Of a stretch of DNA of 28,204 bases, positions 1 to 5,360 are shown piece after piece. The notes beneath the pieces were generated by a model, which was not told the origin of the DNA, did not search any database, and saw only the letters and a program-made list of their open reading frames with translations. Source of the DNA: a virus; the IMG/VR virus record IMGVR_UViG_3300033150_001258, positions 1 through 28,204 of that record; one strand, written 5' to 3'. How positions within the stretch are numbered: position 1 is the first letter of the stretch; each line of letters starts with the position of its first letter. The translations under genes were made by a program, and so were the position numbers.

Positions 1-118
1 TAGAATCGAACAAAGATGAAAAAGGTCCTTGACAATAGAATACAGCCCACCCGACCTCCACCAAGGGGCTTTCGAAGGAAAGCGTACGGCGGGTAGGGAA
101 GGGTGAGGTGTGGAGAAC
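1..118 (+). other. Unresolved GC-rich leader at window edge
   Basis: No convincing gene. A 26-codon ORF (16-96, Pro/Arg-rich) has no ribosome site. A perfect 6-bp hairpin with a GAAG loop lies at 68-83. The stretch contains CCACCCG near 51 and CGGGT near 89, resembling the stems of the leaders downstream, but the pairing is imperfect. A TTGACA hexamer at 29-34 lacks a matching -10 box, so I do not call a promoter. It may be the tail of a structured leader or of a gene cut by the window edge. Confidence 0.3.
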
Positions 119-127
119 GAAAATAAA

Positions 128-218
128 TCCTCGGGTCCGCGAGCCCACCGCCCGAGGATGGGATAAAAAATAATACAGGAGGTGAACCCCCTGCGGGAAG
201 GTGGGCAGGGGAGGGAAA
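128..218 (+). promoter_or_regulatory. Structured leader element 1 (putative pseudoknot)
   Basis: A perfect 8-bp stem (128-135 with 151-158) closes a 15-nt loop that starts TCC. Loop bases 143-149 (GCCCACC) are the exact complement of 200-206 (GGTGGGC), about 42 nt beyond the stem, so a pseudoknot can form. An A-rich linker and GGAGGTG (178-184) lie between. A second hairpin, 188-194 with 205-211, competes for bases 205-206 and, when folded, would put GGAGGTG about 10 nt from the ATG at 219. The same architecture recurs at 587-669 and 725-808. Function unknown; a cis-regulatory RNA is inferred. Confidence 0.6.
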
Positions 219-548
219 ATGTTTGATAAAATGAGATTCGTAAAATCAATGGCACACTTGGCAATTGATTTTGTAAATAAGCATGTAAATGCTAAACTTT
301 CAAATGAAATTTATAAACCCTCTCTGCATGAAGCCGCTCGGGCGGCTCGAAAGGTAGAGAGGGAATTTAAGTATCGTCCTAAGCTCCAAAAAATCGTGAT
401 CGCATATTCTCGATTCATCAATAGACCCCAAGGGCTTCAAGGCTCTTGGGGAATTGTGATAGACCGTGATGGGTCTATTACGTTTAAGAGAATTTATGGA
501 AAATGGGGCTGTGTCTGGACGTGGGCACAGCTCCTTGGGGAGGAATAA
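219..548 (+). CDS. Hypothetical protein, 109 aa
   Basis: I do not recognise this protein. The start chosen is the ATG at 219, preceded by AGGGGAGGG; an in-frame GTG at 201 has no close ribosome site. The product is basic at the N-terminus and ends in a Trp-rich segment (GKWGCVWTWAQLL). No membrane segment or catalytic motif is evident. The gene sits between structured leaders 1 and 2 and carries several perfect inverted repeats inside the coding sequence: 318-325 with 356-363, 420-428 with 471-479, 426-432 with 445-451, and 505-513 with 526-534 (one G-U). Its mRNA is therefore expected to be highly folded. The stop codon lies in the loop of a terminator-like hairpin. Confidence 0.6.
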   Translation: MFDKMRFVKSMAHLAIDFVNKHVNAKLSNEIYKPSLHEAARAARKVEREFKYRPKLQKIVIAYSRFINRPQGLQGSWGIVIDRDGSITFKRIYGKWGCVWTWAQLLGEE

Positions 549-559
549 TCCTCCCCTTT
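537..559 (+). terminator. Terminator-like hairpin over the stop codon
   Basis: GGGGAGG (537-543) pairs perfectly with CCTCCCC (550-556) across an AATAAT loop that contains the TAA stop of the preceding gene. A short T run follows. The weak T tract means it may only stabilise the 3' end. Confidence 0.5.
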
Positions 560-586
560 GTTTGGTAAGAACCATAGTGGGATAGA

Positions 587-669
587 CCTGCCGGTCCTCT
601 CACTCCACCGCCGGCAGGAAATAAAAAAAATATTAAAAAGGAGGTGGAGCGCCCGAGGGATGGTGGGAG
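587..669 (+). promoter_or_regulatory. Structured leader element 2, no proper gene behind it
   Basis: A perfect 8-bp stem (587-594 with 611-618) closes a 16-nt loop starting TCCTCTCA. Loop bases 603-609 (CTCCACC) are the exact complement of 643-649 (GGTGGAG). They can also pair, with one bulged base, with 662-669, which is the position equivalent to element 1. An A-rich linker follows the stem. Only an 18-codon ORF (660-716) follows, and it runs through a terminator-like hairpin. This copy may therefore be an attenuator, or the relic of a lost gene. Confidence 0.55.
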
Positions 670-671
670 TT

Positions 672-701
672 AAGGGATTAGGGCTTTGCCCTATCCCTTT
701 T
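672..701 (+). terminator. Terminator-like hairpin between leaders 2 and 3
   Basis: Bases 672-684 pair with 688-699 with one bulged T, giving a 12-bp stem and a TTT loop, followed by TTG. It directly follows leader 2 and has no gene of its own, so premature termination controlled by leader 2 is possible. Confidence 0.5.
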
Positions 702-724
702 GTAGCTTACCTATGAGGGATTAA

Positions 725-808
725 TCCACCCGTCCTCTTAGCGTCCCGCGGGTGGAAAAATAAAAAATAAAGGGAGGTGGAGCCCCCCGAGGAAAGGGAC
801 GCGGGGGC
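725..808 (+). promoter_or_regulatory. Structured leader element 3 (putative pseudoknot)
   Basis: A perfect 8-bp stem (725-732 with 749-756) closes a 16-nt loop starting TCCTCTTA. Loop bases 741-747 (GCGTCCC) are the exact complement of 796-802 (GGGACGC), 40 nt downstream. GGAGGTGG (773-780) is 34 nt from the ATG at 815, too far to work directly. Folding the hairpin 782-787 with 803-808 removes the intervening bases and leaves about 7 nt. Structure-assisted initiation is inferred. Confidence 0.6.
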
Positions 809-814
809 AAAGGG

Positions 815-1456
815 ATGTACGATCTCGAATTAGTCAAATTTGCAGAGGTGGAAGAAATCAGTTTAAAGATTGGAGGAAAAAATTATATTTTTCCGACTGT
901 TGTTCGAAGAAACCATTCATTTTTAAGAGGTGTGAACTCAGAAGGGGACGGAATTTTCATCTTATTTAGAGAAGAGAACAGCTCTGAAGTAGAAAGACTA
1001 TACTTTGGCGCAAAAGAAATTAAAGAAGCCGGGCTTAAACCCCGCTTGATCCTTTGGGAATCGGGTGGAGGATATTCAAACACAGGGAGTGCTCAAATTA
1101 TATGTGGTCTCAAAGGTGAGCCATTAAAGCCCTCGTATATTCGTACAAGAGGGCACCGAGCCTGTGCTGAACACGCAAAGTTTAGCATTTGGCCCGGGAA
1201 TAAATTCATTAAGGTTTACGCCTCTCAATGGAGAGGCGATTATAAAGTAGTTATAAGTGAAATTAGCTTTTCAGAGGACGATTTTGTTATTACAGAAGTT
1301 GTCCTCTGGGAAGCAGACGAGCTTCATAAGGGAGATATTGAGGAAATTCTTCCTGTGAAGCTCGATCGATATATGGCAGCAGTTAAAGCTGCTATGTCAA
1401 AAGCATTTTGTTACCATTGCAGGACTCCGCATTACATCAAGGAGGTGGGAGCATGA
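815..1456 (+). CDS. Hypothetical protein, 213 aa
   Basis: I do not recognise the family. The protein looks soluble and mixed alpha/beta. The last 20 residues hold CYHC, which could be half of a zinc site, although no second Cys pair is evident. The start at 815 has only AAAGGG directly before it, so translation probably depends on the GGAGGTGG further upstream in leader 3. The coding DNA contains perfect hairpins at 1129-1154, 1219-1238 (8 bp, 4-nt loop), 1272-1308 (8 bp) and 1318-1364 (9 bp). The stop overlaps the next start as ATGA, suggesting coupled translation. Confidence 0.75.
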   Translation: MYDLELVKFAEVEEISLKIGGKNYIFPTVVRRNHSFLRGVNSEGDGIFILFREENSSEVERLYFGAKEIKEAGLKPRLILWESGGGYSNTGSAQIICGLKGEPLKPSYIRTRGHRACAEHAKFSIWPGNKFIKVYASQWRGDYKVVISEISFSEDDFVITEVVLWEADELHKGDIEEILPVKLDRYMAAVKAAMSKAFCYHCRTPHYIKEVGA

Positions 1457-1740
1457 TACCCGCCTTCTTGAACAAAAGAATAGGACTATCTATTTGGGCG
1501 GCAAAGAAATATCTACCTAGTGATGTTTGGGTAGATATTTTAAAGAATGCCTTTGAAGACCTTAAGCAGGAAATTATTCTGCAGGTTTTTGAAGGCAAAG
1601 ATCTCAGTCCAGCAGGGTTCAGAAGAGCTGGTGGTCGTGCCGCATATAAAATCGCAAAACAGCTTGGATGGCAAAAACAAAGAAAGGGTGGTTATCGACG
1701 CGCCCTTTATATTGGAATAGAAGGGAGGAATGTTGCATGA
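1453..1740 (+). CDS. Hypothetical protein, 95 aa
   Basis: The start at 1453 is chosen because GGAGGTGG sits just upstream and the ATGA overlaps the preceding stop; a longer in-frame reading from 1408 has no ribosome site. The product is basic toward the C-terminus (RRAGGRAAYK, KQRKGGYRR), so nucleic-acid binding is possible but not shown. The coding DNA has an 11-bp perfect inverted repeat (1507-1517 with 1530-1540), a nested set at 1548-1597 and an 8-bp pair at 1683-1690 with 1701-1708 (one G-U). It lies directly before, and overlaps, the Csx16-like gene, so the two are probably made together. Confidence 0.7.
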   Translation: MIPAFLNKRIGLSIWAAKKYLPSDVWVDILKNAFEDLKQEIILQVFEGKDLSPAGFRRAGGRAAYKIAKQLGWQKQRKGGYRRALYIGIEGRNVA

Positions 1741-2042
1741 TCACGATTATTACTCGACACCCAGCAACTCAAGAAATTATAGCAAAGTTGCTGGGTAGTA
1801 AAAAAACAGTTGTCGTCCCTCATTGGGATGGTAATTTGGATAGTTTAGGTGAAGAGGTAGTGGGGGTTTTACCACTACCGATGATAAAGCAAATCTTGGA
1901 TTCAGGGCGAAAATTTTATCTCTTCGCCTTGAATCCAGTCCCTCAAGAAATGAGGGGTAAAGAATTAAGTGAAGATGATATTAGAAATATCGGCTTTAAG
2001 CTCTACGAGGTCAGGGATGTAGACCTCGTGGAAATTGAATAA
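1737..2042 (+). CDS. csx16: Csx16-like protein (putative ring nuclease)
   Basis: The 101-residue product matches the Csx16 (VVA1548) family pattern: an N-terminal strand then TRHP (residues 6-9), a central VVGVLPL, a segment equivalent to RG-RYFHLSL (here GRKFYLFAL) and the hallmark RGKELSEDDI. This family normally sits in type III CRISPR-Cas loci. As I recall, members were recently reported to be ring nucleases that degrade cyclic oligoadenylate messengers. No cas genes lie nearby, so in a phage the likely role is blocking host type III CRISPR signalling (inference). The start overlaps the previous stop as ATGA. The gene is almost tiled with hairpins, the largest being 15 bp with one G-U (1897-1911 with 1923-1937). 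Confidence 0.7.
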   Translation: MITIITRHPATQEIIAKLLGSKKTVVVPHWDGNLDSLGEEVVGVLPLPMIKQILDSGRKFYLFALNPVPQEMRGKELSEDDIRNIGFKLYEVRDVDLVEIE

Positions 2043-2061
2043 AAAAGGAGGAGGAAATAAC

Positions 2062-2325
2062 ATGTTATTTTTTGAAAACAGGAAGAGGGCTTTTGGCCCT
2101 CTTGATAAAAAAGAGTTGAAGGAAAAATTAAGGGAGTACAGGGAGTTGTTTATACGTACTCCCTCAATGATTATAGAGTATAAGTATGATCCTAGTGATA
2201 ATTTTGTCACTAGGGTTGAATGGTACCCGAGACAGGACACTAATTTCTGTGCCCAAGGATATCGGGAAACCGCTCAAATTAATGAGATTGGTTTCCCGTC
2301 TATAGGTTACATTTTACCTCAATAA
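2062..2325 (+). CDS. Hypothetical protein, 87 aa
   Basis: Not recognised. The start at 2062 has AAGGAGGAGG nine bases upstream, far better than the TTG at 2035. The N-terminal half is charged and probably helical (KKELKEKLREYRELF). The C-terminal half looks like strands. It is the last gene of the left cassette and ends just before a strong terminator. Four perfect inverted repeats lie in the coding DNA: 2083-2090 with 2096-2103, 2131-2139 with 2156-2164, 2191-2198 with 2207-2214, and 2263-2271 with 2290-2298. Confidence 0.65.
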   Translation: MLFFENRKRAFGPLDKKELKEKLREYRELFIRTPSMIIEYKYDPSDNFVTRVEWYPRQDTNFCAQGYRETAQINEIGFPSIGYILPQ

Positions 2326-2332
2326 TCCGCAC

Positions 2333-2412
2333 GGGCTAGGGCGCAAGCCCACCGCCCCCGCGGGTGTTAGGGAATCTTAAAACAATCCCTAGCACCTGCG
2401 GGGGCTTTTTTT
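2333..2412 (+). terminator. Strong terminator with upstream GNRA hairpin
   Basis: The arm 2354-2373 pairs with 2386-2405 (about 19 bp with minor irregularity) and is followed by seven T residues, a classic intrinsic terminator closing the left cassette. A second hairpin upstream, GGGC-GCAA-GCCC at 2339-2350 flanked by 2333-2336/2354-2357, shares bases 2354-2357 with the terminator arm. Confidence 0.85.
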
Positions 2413-2443
2413 ATTGCAAAAATTCAAAAGGAGGGAGATTGAA

Positions 2444-2698
2444 ATGGATTTGAGAGACATTGACAGATGGTATGCGGAGGAAATTATTGGGGAGATTGAG
2501 GAGCCTGAAGTGAATGAGGAAAGAGATATTCTTTTAGAAAGCAAGGTGCAGGGAATAATGGGATTGTTGGTTCTCGCACTTGCAGAATGCAAGAATATAA
2601 AAAGCATGGATGGGCAAACGTGGGTGAAATTTCATGAATTAAAGTGTAGATTTGAACAATTATTAAGAAAGGAGATGATCAAAGATGAAAGACTTTAA
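2444..2698 (+). CDS. Hypothetical protein, 84 aa
   Basis: Not recognised. A small acidic, mostly helical protein with no clear motif. The ATG at 2444 follows GGAGGGAGATTGAA, a good ribosome site; the in-frame TTG at 2414 lies on the edge of the terminator and is unlikely. It is the first gene after the strong terminator and so probably begins the early/replication operon. I could not see its promoter. The 3' end overlaps the next small ORF. Confidence 0.65.
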   Translation: MDLRDIDRWYAEEIIGEIEEPEVNEERDILLESKVQGIMGLLVLALAECKNIKSMDGQTWVKFHELKCRFEQLLRKEMIKDERL

Positions 2699-2786
2699 CT
2701 CTCTTAATCTAGAAGCTCAGCTATCAATCGCTTATGTGAGGCTCTTAAATAAGTTTCCAATAAGATATTGGATTGAAAATGACTAG
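2685..2786 (+). CDS. Small hypothetical ORF, 33 aa
   Basis: A 34-codon frame (MKDFNSLNLEAQLSI...) starts 10 nt after AAGGAG and overlaps both neighbours, ending in TGACTAG over the next ATG. It could be a real micro-protein or a coupling ORF that delivers ribosomes to the next gene. No function can be suggested. Confidence 0.4.
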   Translation: MKDFNSLNLEAQLSIAYVRLLNKFPIRYWIEND

Positions 2787-3018
2787 AGGTGAAATTAAAG
2801 AGCGACTTTTAAAAGAATGTATGGTTATGGATGATGTTGAGTTTGAAGTATTTACCGAAAAATATGTGTATGAAGAAGTTGGGGAAATAGATAATCTAGT
2901 TGATTTTATTATAGAGAATGAAGAAAGATTTACACTAGACGAGTTTCTTGAAGGAGCAGATAAAGTGTTTGTGGCTAAGTTTAACGGCAAGTTTTATGTG
3001 TTCTATCTTAACAAATAA
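2779..3018 (+). CDS. Hypothetical protein, 79 aa
   Basis: Not recognised. A very acidic protein rich in Glu and Val, reading like a small alpha/beta domain and ending in strands (KVFVAKFNGKFYVFYL). The ATG at 2779 overlaps the stop of the preceding small ORF and lacks its own strong ribosome site, so translational coupling is likely. Small acidic early phage proteins often act as inhibitors or DNA mimics, but nothing here shows that. Confidence 0.6.
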   Translation: MTRGEIKERLLKECMVMDDVEFEVFTEKYVYEEVGEIDNLVDFIIENEERFTLDEFLEGADKVFVAKFNGKFYVFYLNK

Positions 3019-3033
3019 GAGGAGGGAGATTTG

Positions 3034-3450
3034 ATGTTGTTTTTGAAAAATCTATACGAGATCTTAGATTATGTTTTGAAATTAAGTGCTGAGGAAGTTT
3101 TACCAGAGGTAAGAATATCAGCTTTTCAAGATTTTAATATTAGAGCATTAGAAAATATAGAATTAGAAGGAGGAAAATTGGTATTAAATAATAGTAGAGA
3201 TTATTCAATTGTGCTTAAAGACAGCTTTTTTGAGACATTTCAACGAATTGAGAATATTCAAATTGAGACTTCGCCAGCTAAGTCAAAGATATATTTTACG
3301 CTAACAATAGAGTTTAAAGGATATTATCCGCCAGATGACTATAACATTTGCAAAATAAAGATACATGCTTACTTTAAAAGGAATTGTGAAAATCAACTAT
3401 TTTTAAAATTATTTCAAAAAATTAAAGAATTACTGGAGGTGGAAAAATGA
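3034..3450 (+). CDS. Hypothetical protein, 138 aa
   Basis: Not recognised. The protein alternates predicted strands and helices, with no Cys cluster, Walker motif or signal. The ATG at 3034 has GAGGAGGGAG at good spacing; the TTG three bases earlier is the alternative. The stop overlaps the next start (ATGA at 3447), which links it to the small HTH protein downstream and to the nuclease after that. Confidence 0.65.
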   Translation: MLFLKNLYEILDYVLKLSAEEVLPEVRISAFQDFNIRALENIELEGGKLVLNNSRDYSIVLKDSFFETFQRIENIQIETSPAKSKIYFTLTIEFKGYYPPDDYNICKIKIHAYFKRNCENQLFLKLFQKIKELLEVEK

Positions 3451-3641
3451 CTGTCCGAGAGATAGCAAAGAGATTTAAAGTCCGTAAATGGCTTGTTTAT
3501 GATGTTATTGATTATATCGAAACTGTGCAGGGATATAACTTTAAACGGGAAGGAAACCGGCTAGTGATAGATGATAAAGCTTATCAAAGAATTACAAAAG
3601 AATTAGAAAGAAGAGGCTATTATGAGAAGGTGAAACTATGA
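3447..3641 (+). CDS. Small helix-turn-helix protein, 64 aa
   Basis: The first 25 residues (VREIAKRFKVRKWLVYDVID) fit a helix-turn-helix of the MerR/excisionase kind: a first helix, a tight turn at FKV, and a basic recognition helix. The remainder is basic and helical. It starts after GGAGGTGG and overlaps both neighbours by four bases, so it is made together with the PD-(D/E)XK exonuclease. A local repressor or a DNA-binding accessory factor is plausible. The family is not certain. Confidence 0.6.
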   Translation: MTVREIAKRFKVRKWLVYDVIDYIETVQGYNFKREGNRLVIDDKAYQRITKELERRGYYEKVKL

Positions 3642-4651
3642 AATATGCGCCCTATAGTTTTTCGCGGCTCTCTGAGTATCAGAGATGTCCGCGGAAGTTT
3701 TATTTTAAATACATTGAACGACTCCCGGACTTGTTACAGGAAGCTGGGCGATTCGGAAAGATTGTTCATGAGCTTATTAGCTATGCGCTAGAAAAGCAAA
3801 CATTTAATCAAGCTATCCTTGCGAGATTATCTCCAGCGGAAGCGAACGAGGCAATTGATATGTTAGAGAAGGCTCTTCAATTTAAACAAAATATTCCACT
3901 ACTTGAAGAATATGGAACCGAAATTCAATTCGCGATAAAGGCTAGTGGTGAACTTACAGACTTCAATGATTCAAATGCACTTCTACGGGGAGTGATAGAC
4001 TATGCGATTTTAATTGAGGGGATTGATAGACAAATTAAAATGCTGGTGGACTGGAAAACGGGGCATAACCCACCAGACCCGTTACAACTTCAAATTTATA
4101 TGCAAGCTATCAGGGATGACAATGTTCAAGGCGTTTTTGTGATGTTGAGGACTGGAAAAATAATAATCGTAGATAAAGATGAAAAAGCTAAAGAAAAAAT
4201 CCTAAGAATGATTAAAACTATTGAACAAGATAAAGAGTTTGAACCAAAGCCGGGAATGCATTGTTCATTCTGTTCTTATCTCTCGATGTGTCCACTTGCT
4301 AAATCTATCCAAGAAAAAGATATCCCGGCTATTCGAACACTTGAAGAGCTTGACAAAGCCTACAAAGAACTATCAATCTTGCAGATTAAACAAAAGCGAT
4401 GGAAAGAAGCTATTAAACAGTATTTAAAAGCTATAGAAAAACCGATTGATTATAAAGGTCTTACTTACCGAATTGGTTATTCTCAAGTACATAAAGTCAA
4501 GCCCGACAAAGCAGCAGAGCTATTCGGTAAACTTTTAGAAGAAAAACCTGACGCTTTAAAGATTGATAACAAAAGAGCTTTTGAAGCTTTTCCGGAGTAT
4601 TTTGATATATCTTATCAGGAAAAATTGATAGTTGAAGGAGGGGAAAAATGA
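3638..4651 (+). CDS. PD-(D/E)XK exonuclease with Fe-S cluster (Cas4/AddB/RecB-like)
   Basis: A 337-residue RecB-family nuclease. Motifs in order: S9-x-L-x3-Q15-x-C17, G40-x3-H44, E95, G118-x2-D121, the catalytic D138-x-K140, and Q150-x3-Y154. Four cysteines (C17 and C209, C212, C218) match the 4Fe-4S site of Cas4 and AddB. Such enzymes resect DNA ends and in phages usually pair with a single-strand annealing protein; a candidate partner lies 0.7 kb downstream. The C-terminal 110 residues are charged and helical. Cas1 and Cas2 are absent, so it is a recombination rather than an adaptation enzyme. Start and stop overlap the neighbours by four bases. Confidence 0.85.
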   Translation: MKYAPYSFSRLSEYQRCPRKFYFKYIERLPDLLQEAGRFGKIVHELISYALEKQTFNQAILARLSPAEANEAIDMLEKALQFKQNIPLLEEYGTEIQFAIKASGELTDFNDSNALLRGVIDYAILIEGIDRQIKMLVDWKTGHNPPDPLQLQIYMQAIRDDNVQGVFVMLRTGKIIIVDKDEKAKEKILRMIKTIEQDKEFEPKPGMHCSFCSYLSMCPLAKSIQEKDIPAIRTLEELDKAYKELSILQIKQKRWKEAIKQYLKAIEKPIDYKGLTYRIGYSQVHKVKPDKAAELFGKLLEEKPDALKIDNKRAFEAFPEYFDISYQEKLIVEGGEK

Positions 4652-4839
4652 ATGAGATTCTGATATCTTTTGATAAGCTTGAAAGGCAAATAGCTCAGTG
4701 TGAAGCTGAATTAAAACTTATAAAGTCATCTGGAAAGAGTGATTGGAAAAAACTAATTCATTCAGAGAAAGCCAAAAACAAACTTAATTGTCTTAAAAAG
4801 TTTAAAAGAGAAATAACAAAATTAATTGGGAGGGATTAA
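4648..4839 (+). CDS. Small coiled-coil protein, 63 aa
   Basis: Not recognised. A Lys/Glu-rich helical protein with heptad-like spacing (LERQIAQCEAELKLIKS), so a coiled coil is likely. It starts inside the stop of the exonuclease gene (ATGA), downstream of GGAGGGG. It lies between the exonuclease and the annealing protein and could be an accessory factor for recombination, which is inference from position only. Confidence 0.6.
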   Translation: MNEILISFDKLERQIAQCEAELKLIKSSGKSDWKKLIHSEKAKNKLNCLKKFKREITKLIGRD

Positions 4840-4841
4840 AA

Positions 4842-5360
4842 ATGTCTATTTTTTTAAAAAAAGTTTCTGATATTTGGAATAAGCCACAAAATTGTATGAA
4901 AAAAGAAGAAATCAATGATAATTGGGTAGATACAAAGGAGCTAATGAAAAATCTAAGTGAAAATTATGGAATTATACGCTCCTATGGGTCAATTCTACGG
5001 GATATTTATTTTTTAGCTGCAAGAGAAGTAATTATAGTTAAACGTGTTATAGATGATAGAAATAAGATATATGTAAGAAAAAAAGATGTTGAAAAAATTG
5101 CTATGTTTATAAAATATTTATTATTTTCCAGACGAATTAAAAGCGCTTATAATTTATTTGCAAAAGCTATAGGTATTAAAGAAATCGCTAATATTCAAGA
5201 TTCCCAAGCTATATCCTATTCTAAGAATGAAGATACTGCAGAAATATATATGAATTCACGAAAAAATGCTTTTGTTATTCAAATGAATGATAAGTTAGTT
5301 TTAATCAGAGACTCCGAAATTAAATTTTTCTATCCGCTTGGAGGTGTTGAAAATGAGTAA
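4842..5360 (+). CDS. Hypothetical protein, 172 aa
   Basis: Not recognised. Residues about 25-85 (WVDTKELMKNLSENYGIIRSYG onward) could be a winged-helix-like segment ending in a strand pair (VIIVKRVIDDRNKIYVRKKD). Tyr, Ile and Lys are abundant. The ATG at 4842 follows GGGAGGG at 8 nt. The 3' end overlaps the annealing-protein gene, whose ribosome site lies within its last codons. A DNA-binding role is possible but unproven. Confidence 0.65.
   Translation: MSIFLKKVSDIWNKPQNCMKKEEINDNWVDTKELMKNLSENYGIIRSYGSILRDIYFLAAREVIIVKRVIDDRNKIYVRKKDVEKIAMFIKYLLFSRRIKSAYNLFAKAIGIKEIANIQDSQAISYSKNEDTAEIYMNSRKNAFVIQMNDKLVLIRDSEIKFFYPLGGVENE

Larger units (their letters stand above)
318..2298 (+). repeat. Block dense in perfect inverted repeats
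   Basis: Five genes and their leaders carry stems of 7-15 bp with loops of roughly 4-45 nt. Pairs of at least 8 bp include 318-325/356-363, 420-428/471-479, 1219-1226/1231-1238, 1272-1279/1301-1308, 1318-1326/1356-1364, 1507-1517/1530-1540, 1759-1769/1786-1796, 1856-1863/1872-1879, 1897-1911/1923-1937, 2005-2012/2022-2029, 2083-2090/2096-2103, 2131-2139/2156-2164, 2191-2198/2207-2214 and 2263-2271/2290-2298. Each pair is different in sequence, so this is not a dispersed repeat family. The density falls sharply after 2412. Confidence 0.85.

Noticed and set aside
29-57. Sigma-70 promoter at the left edge
   Set aside because: TTGACA is present but no TATAAT-like box stands 16-18 bp downstream; the spacing holds GC-rich DNA.
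139-145. GCGAGCC, identical to the array edge repeat, in leader 1
   Set aside because: A single 7-mer in a GC-rich loop; the equivalent loops of leaders 2 and 3 lack it, so coincidence is likely.
128-206. Twister-like ribozyme in the leader elements
   Set aside because: The TCC loop, purine-rich tail and pseudoknot recall twister, but I cannot place the conserved cleavage segment or the closing stem.
4221-4427. 68-aa plus-strand open frame inside the exonuclease gene
   Set aside because: Lies wholly within a well-supported PD-(D/E)XK gene in another frame, and its codons are explained by that gene.
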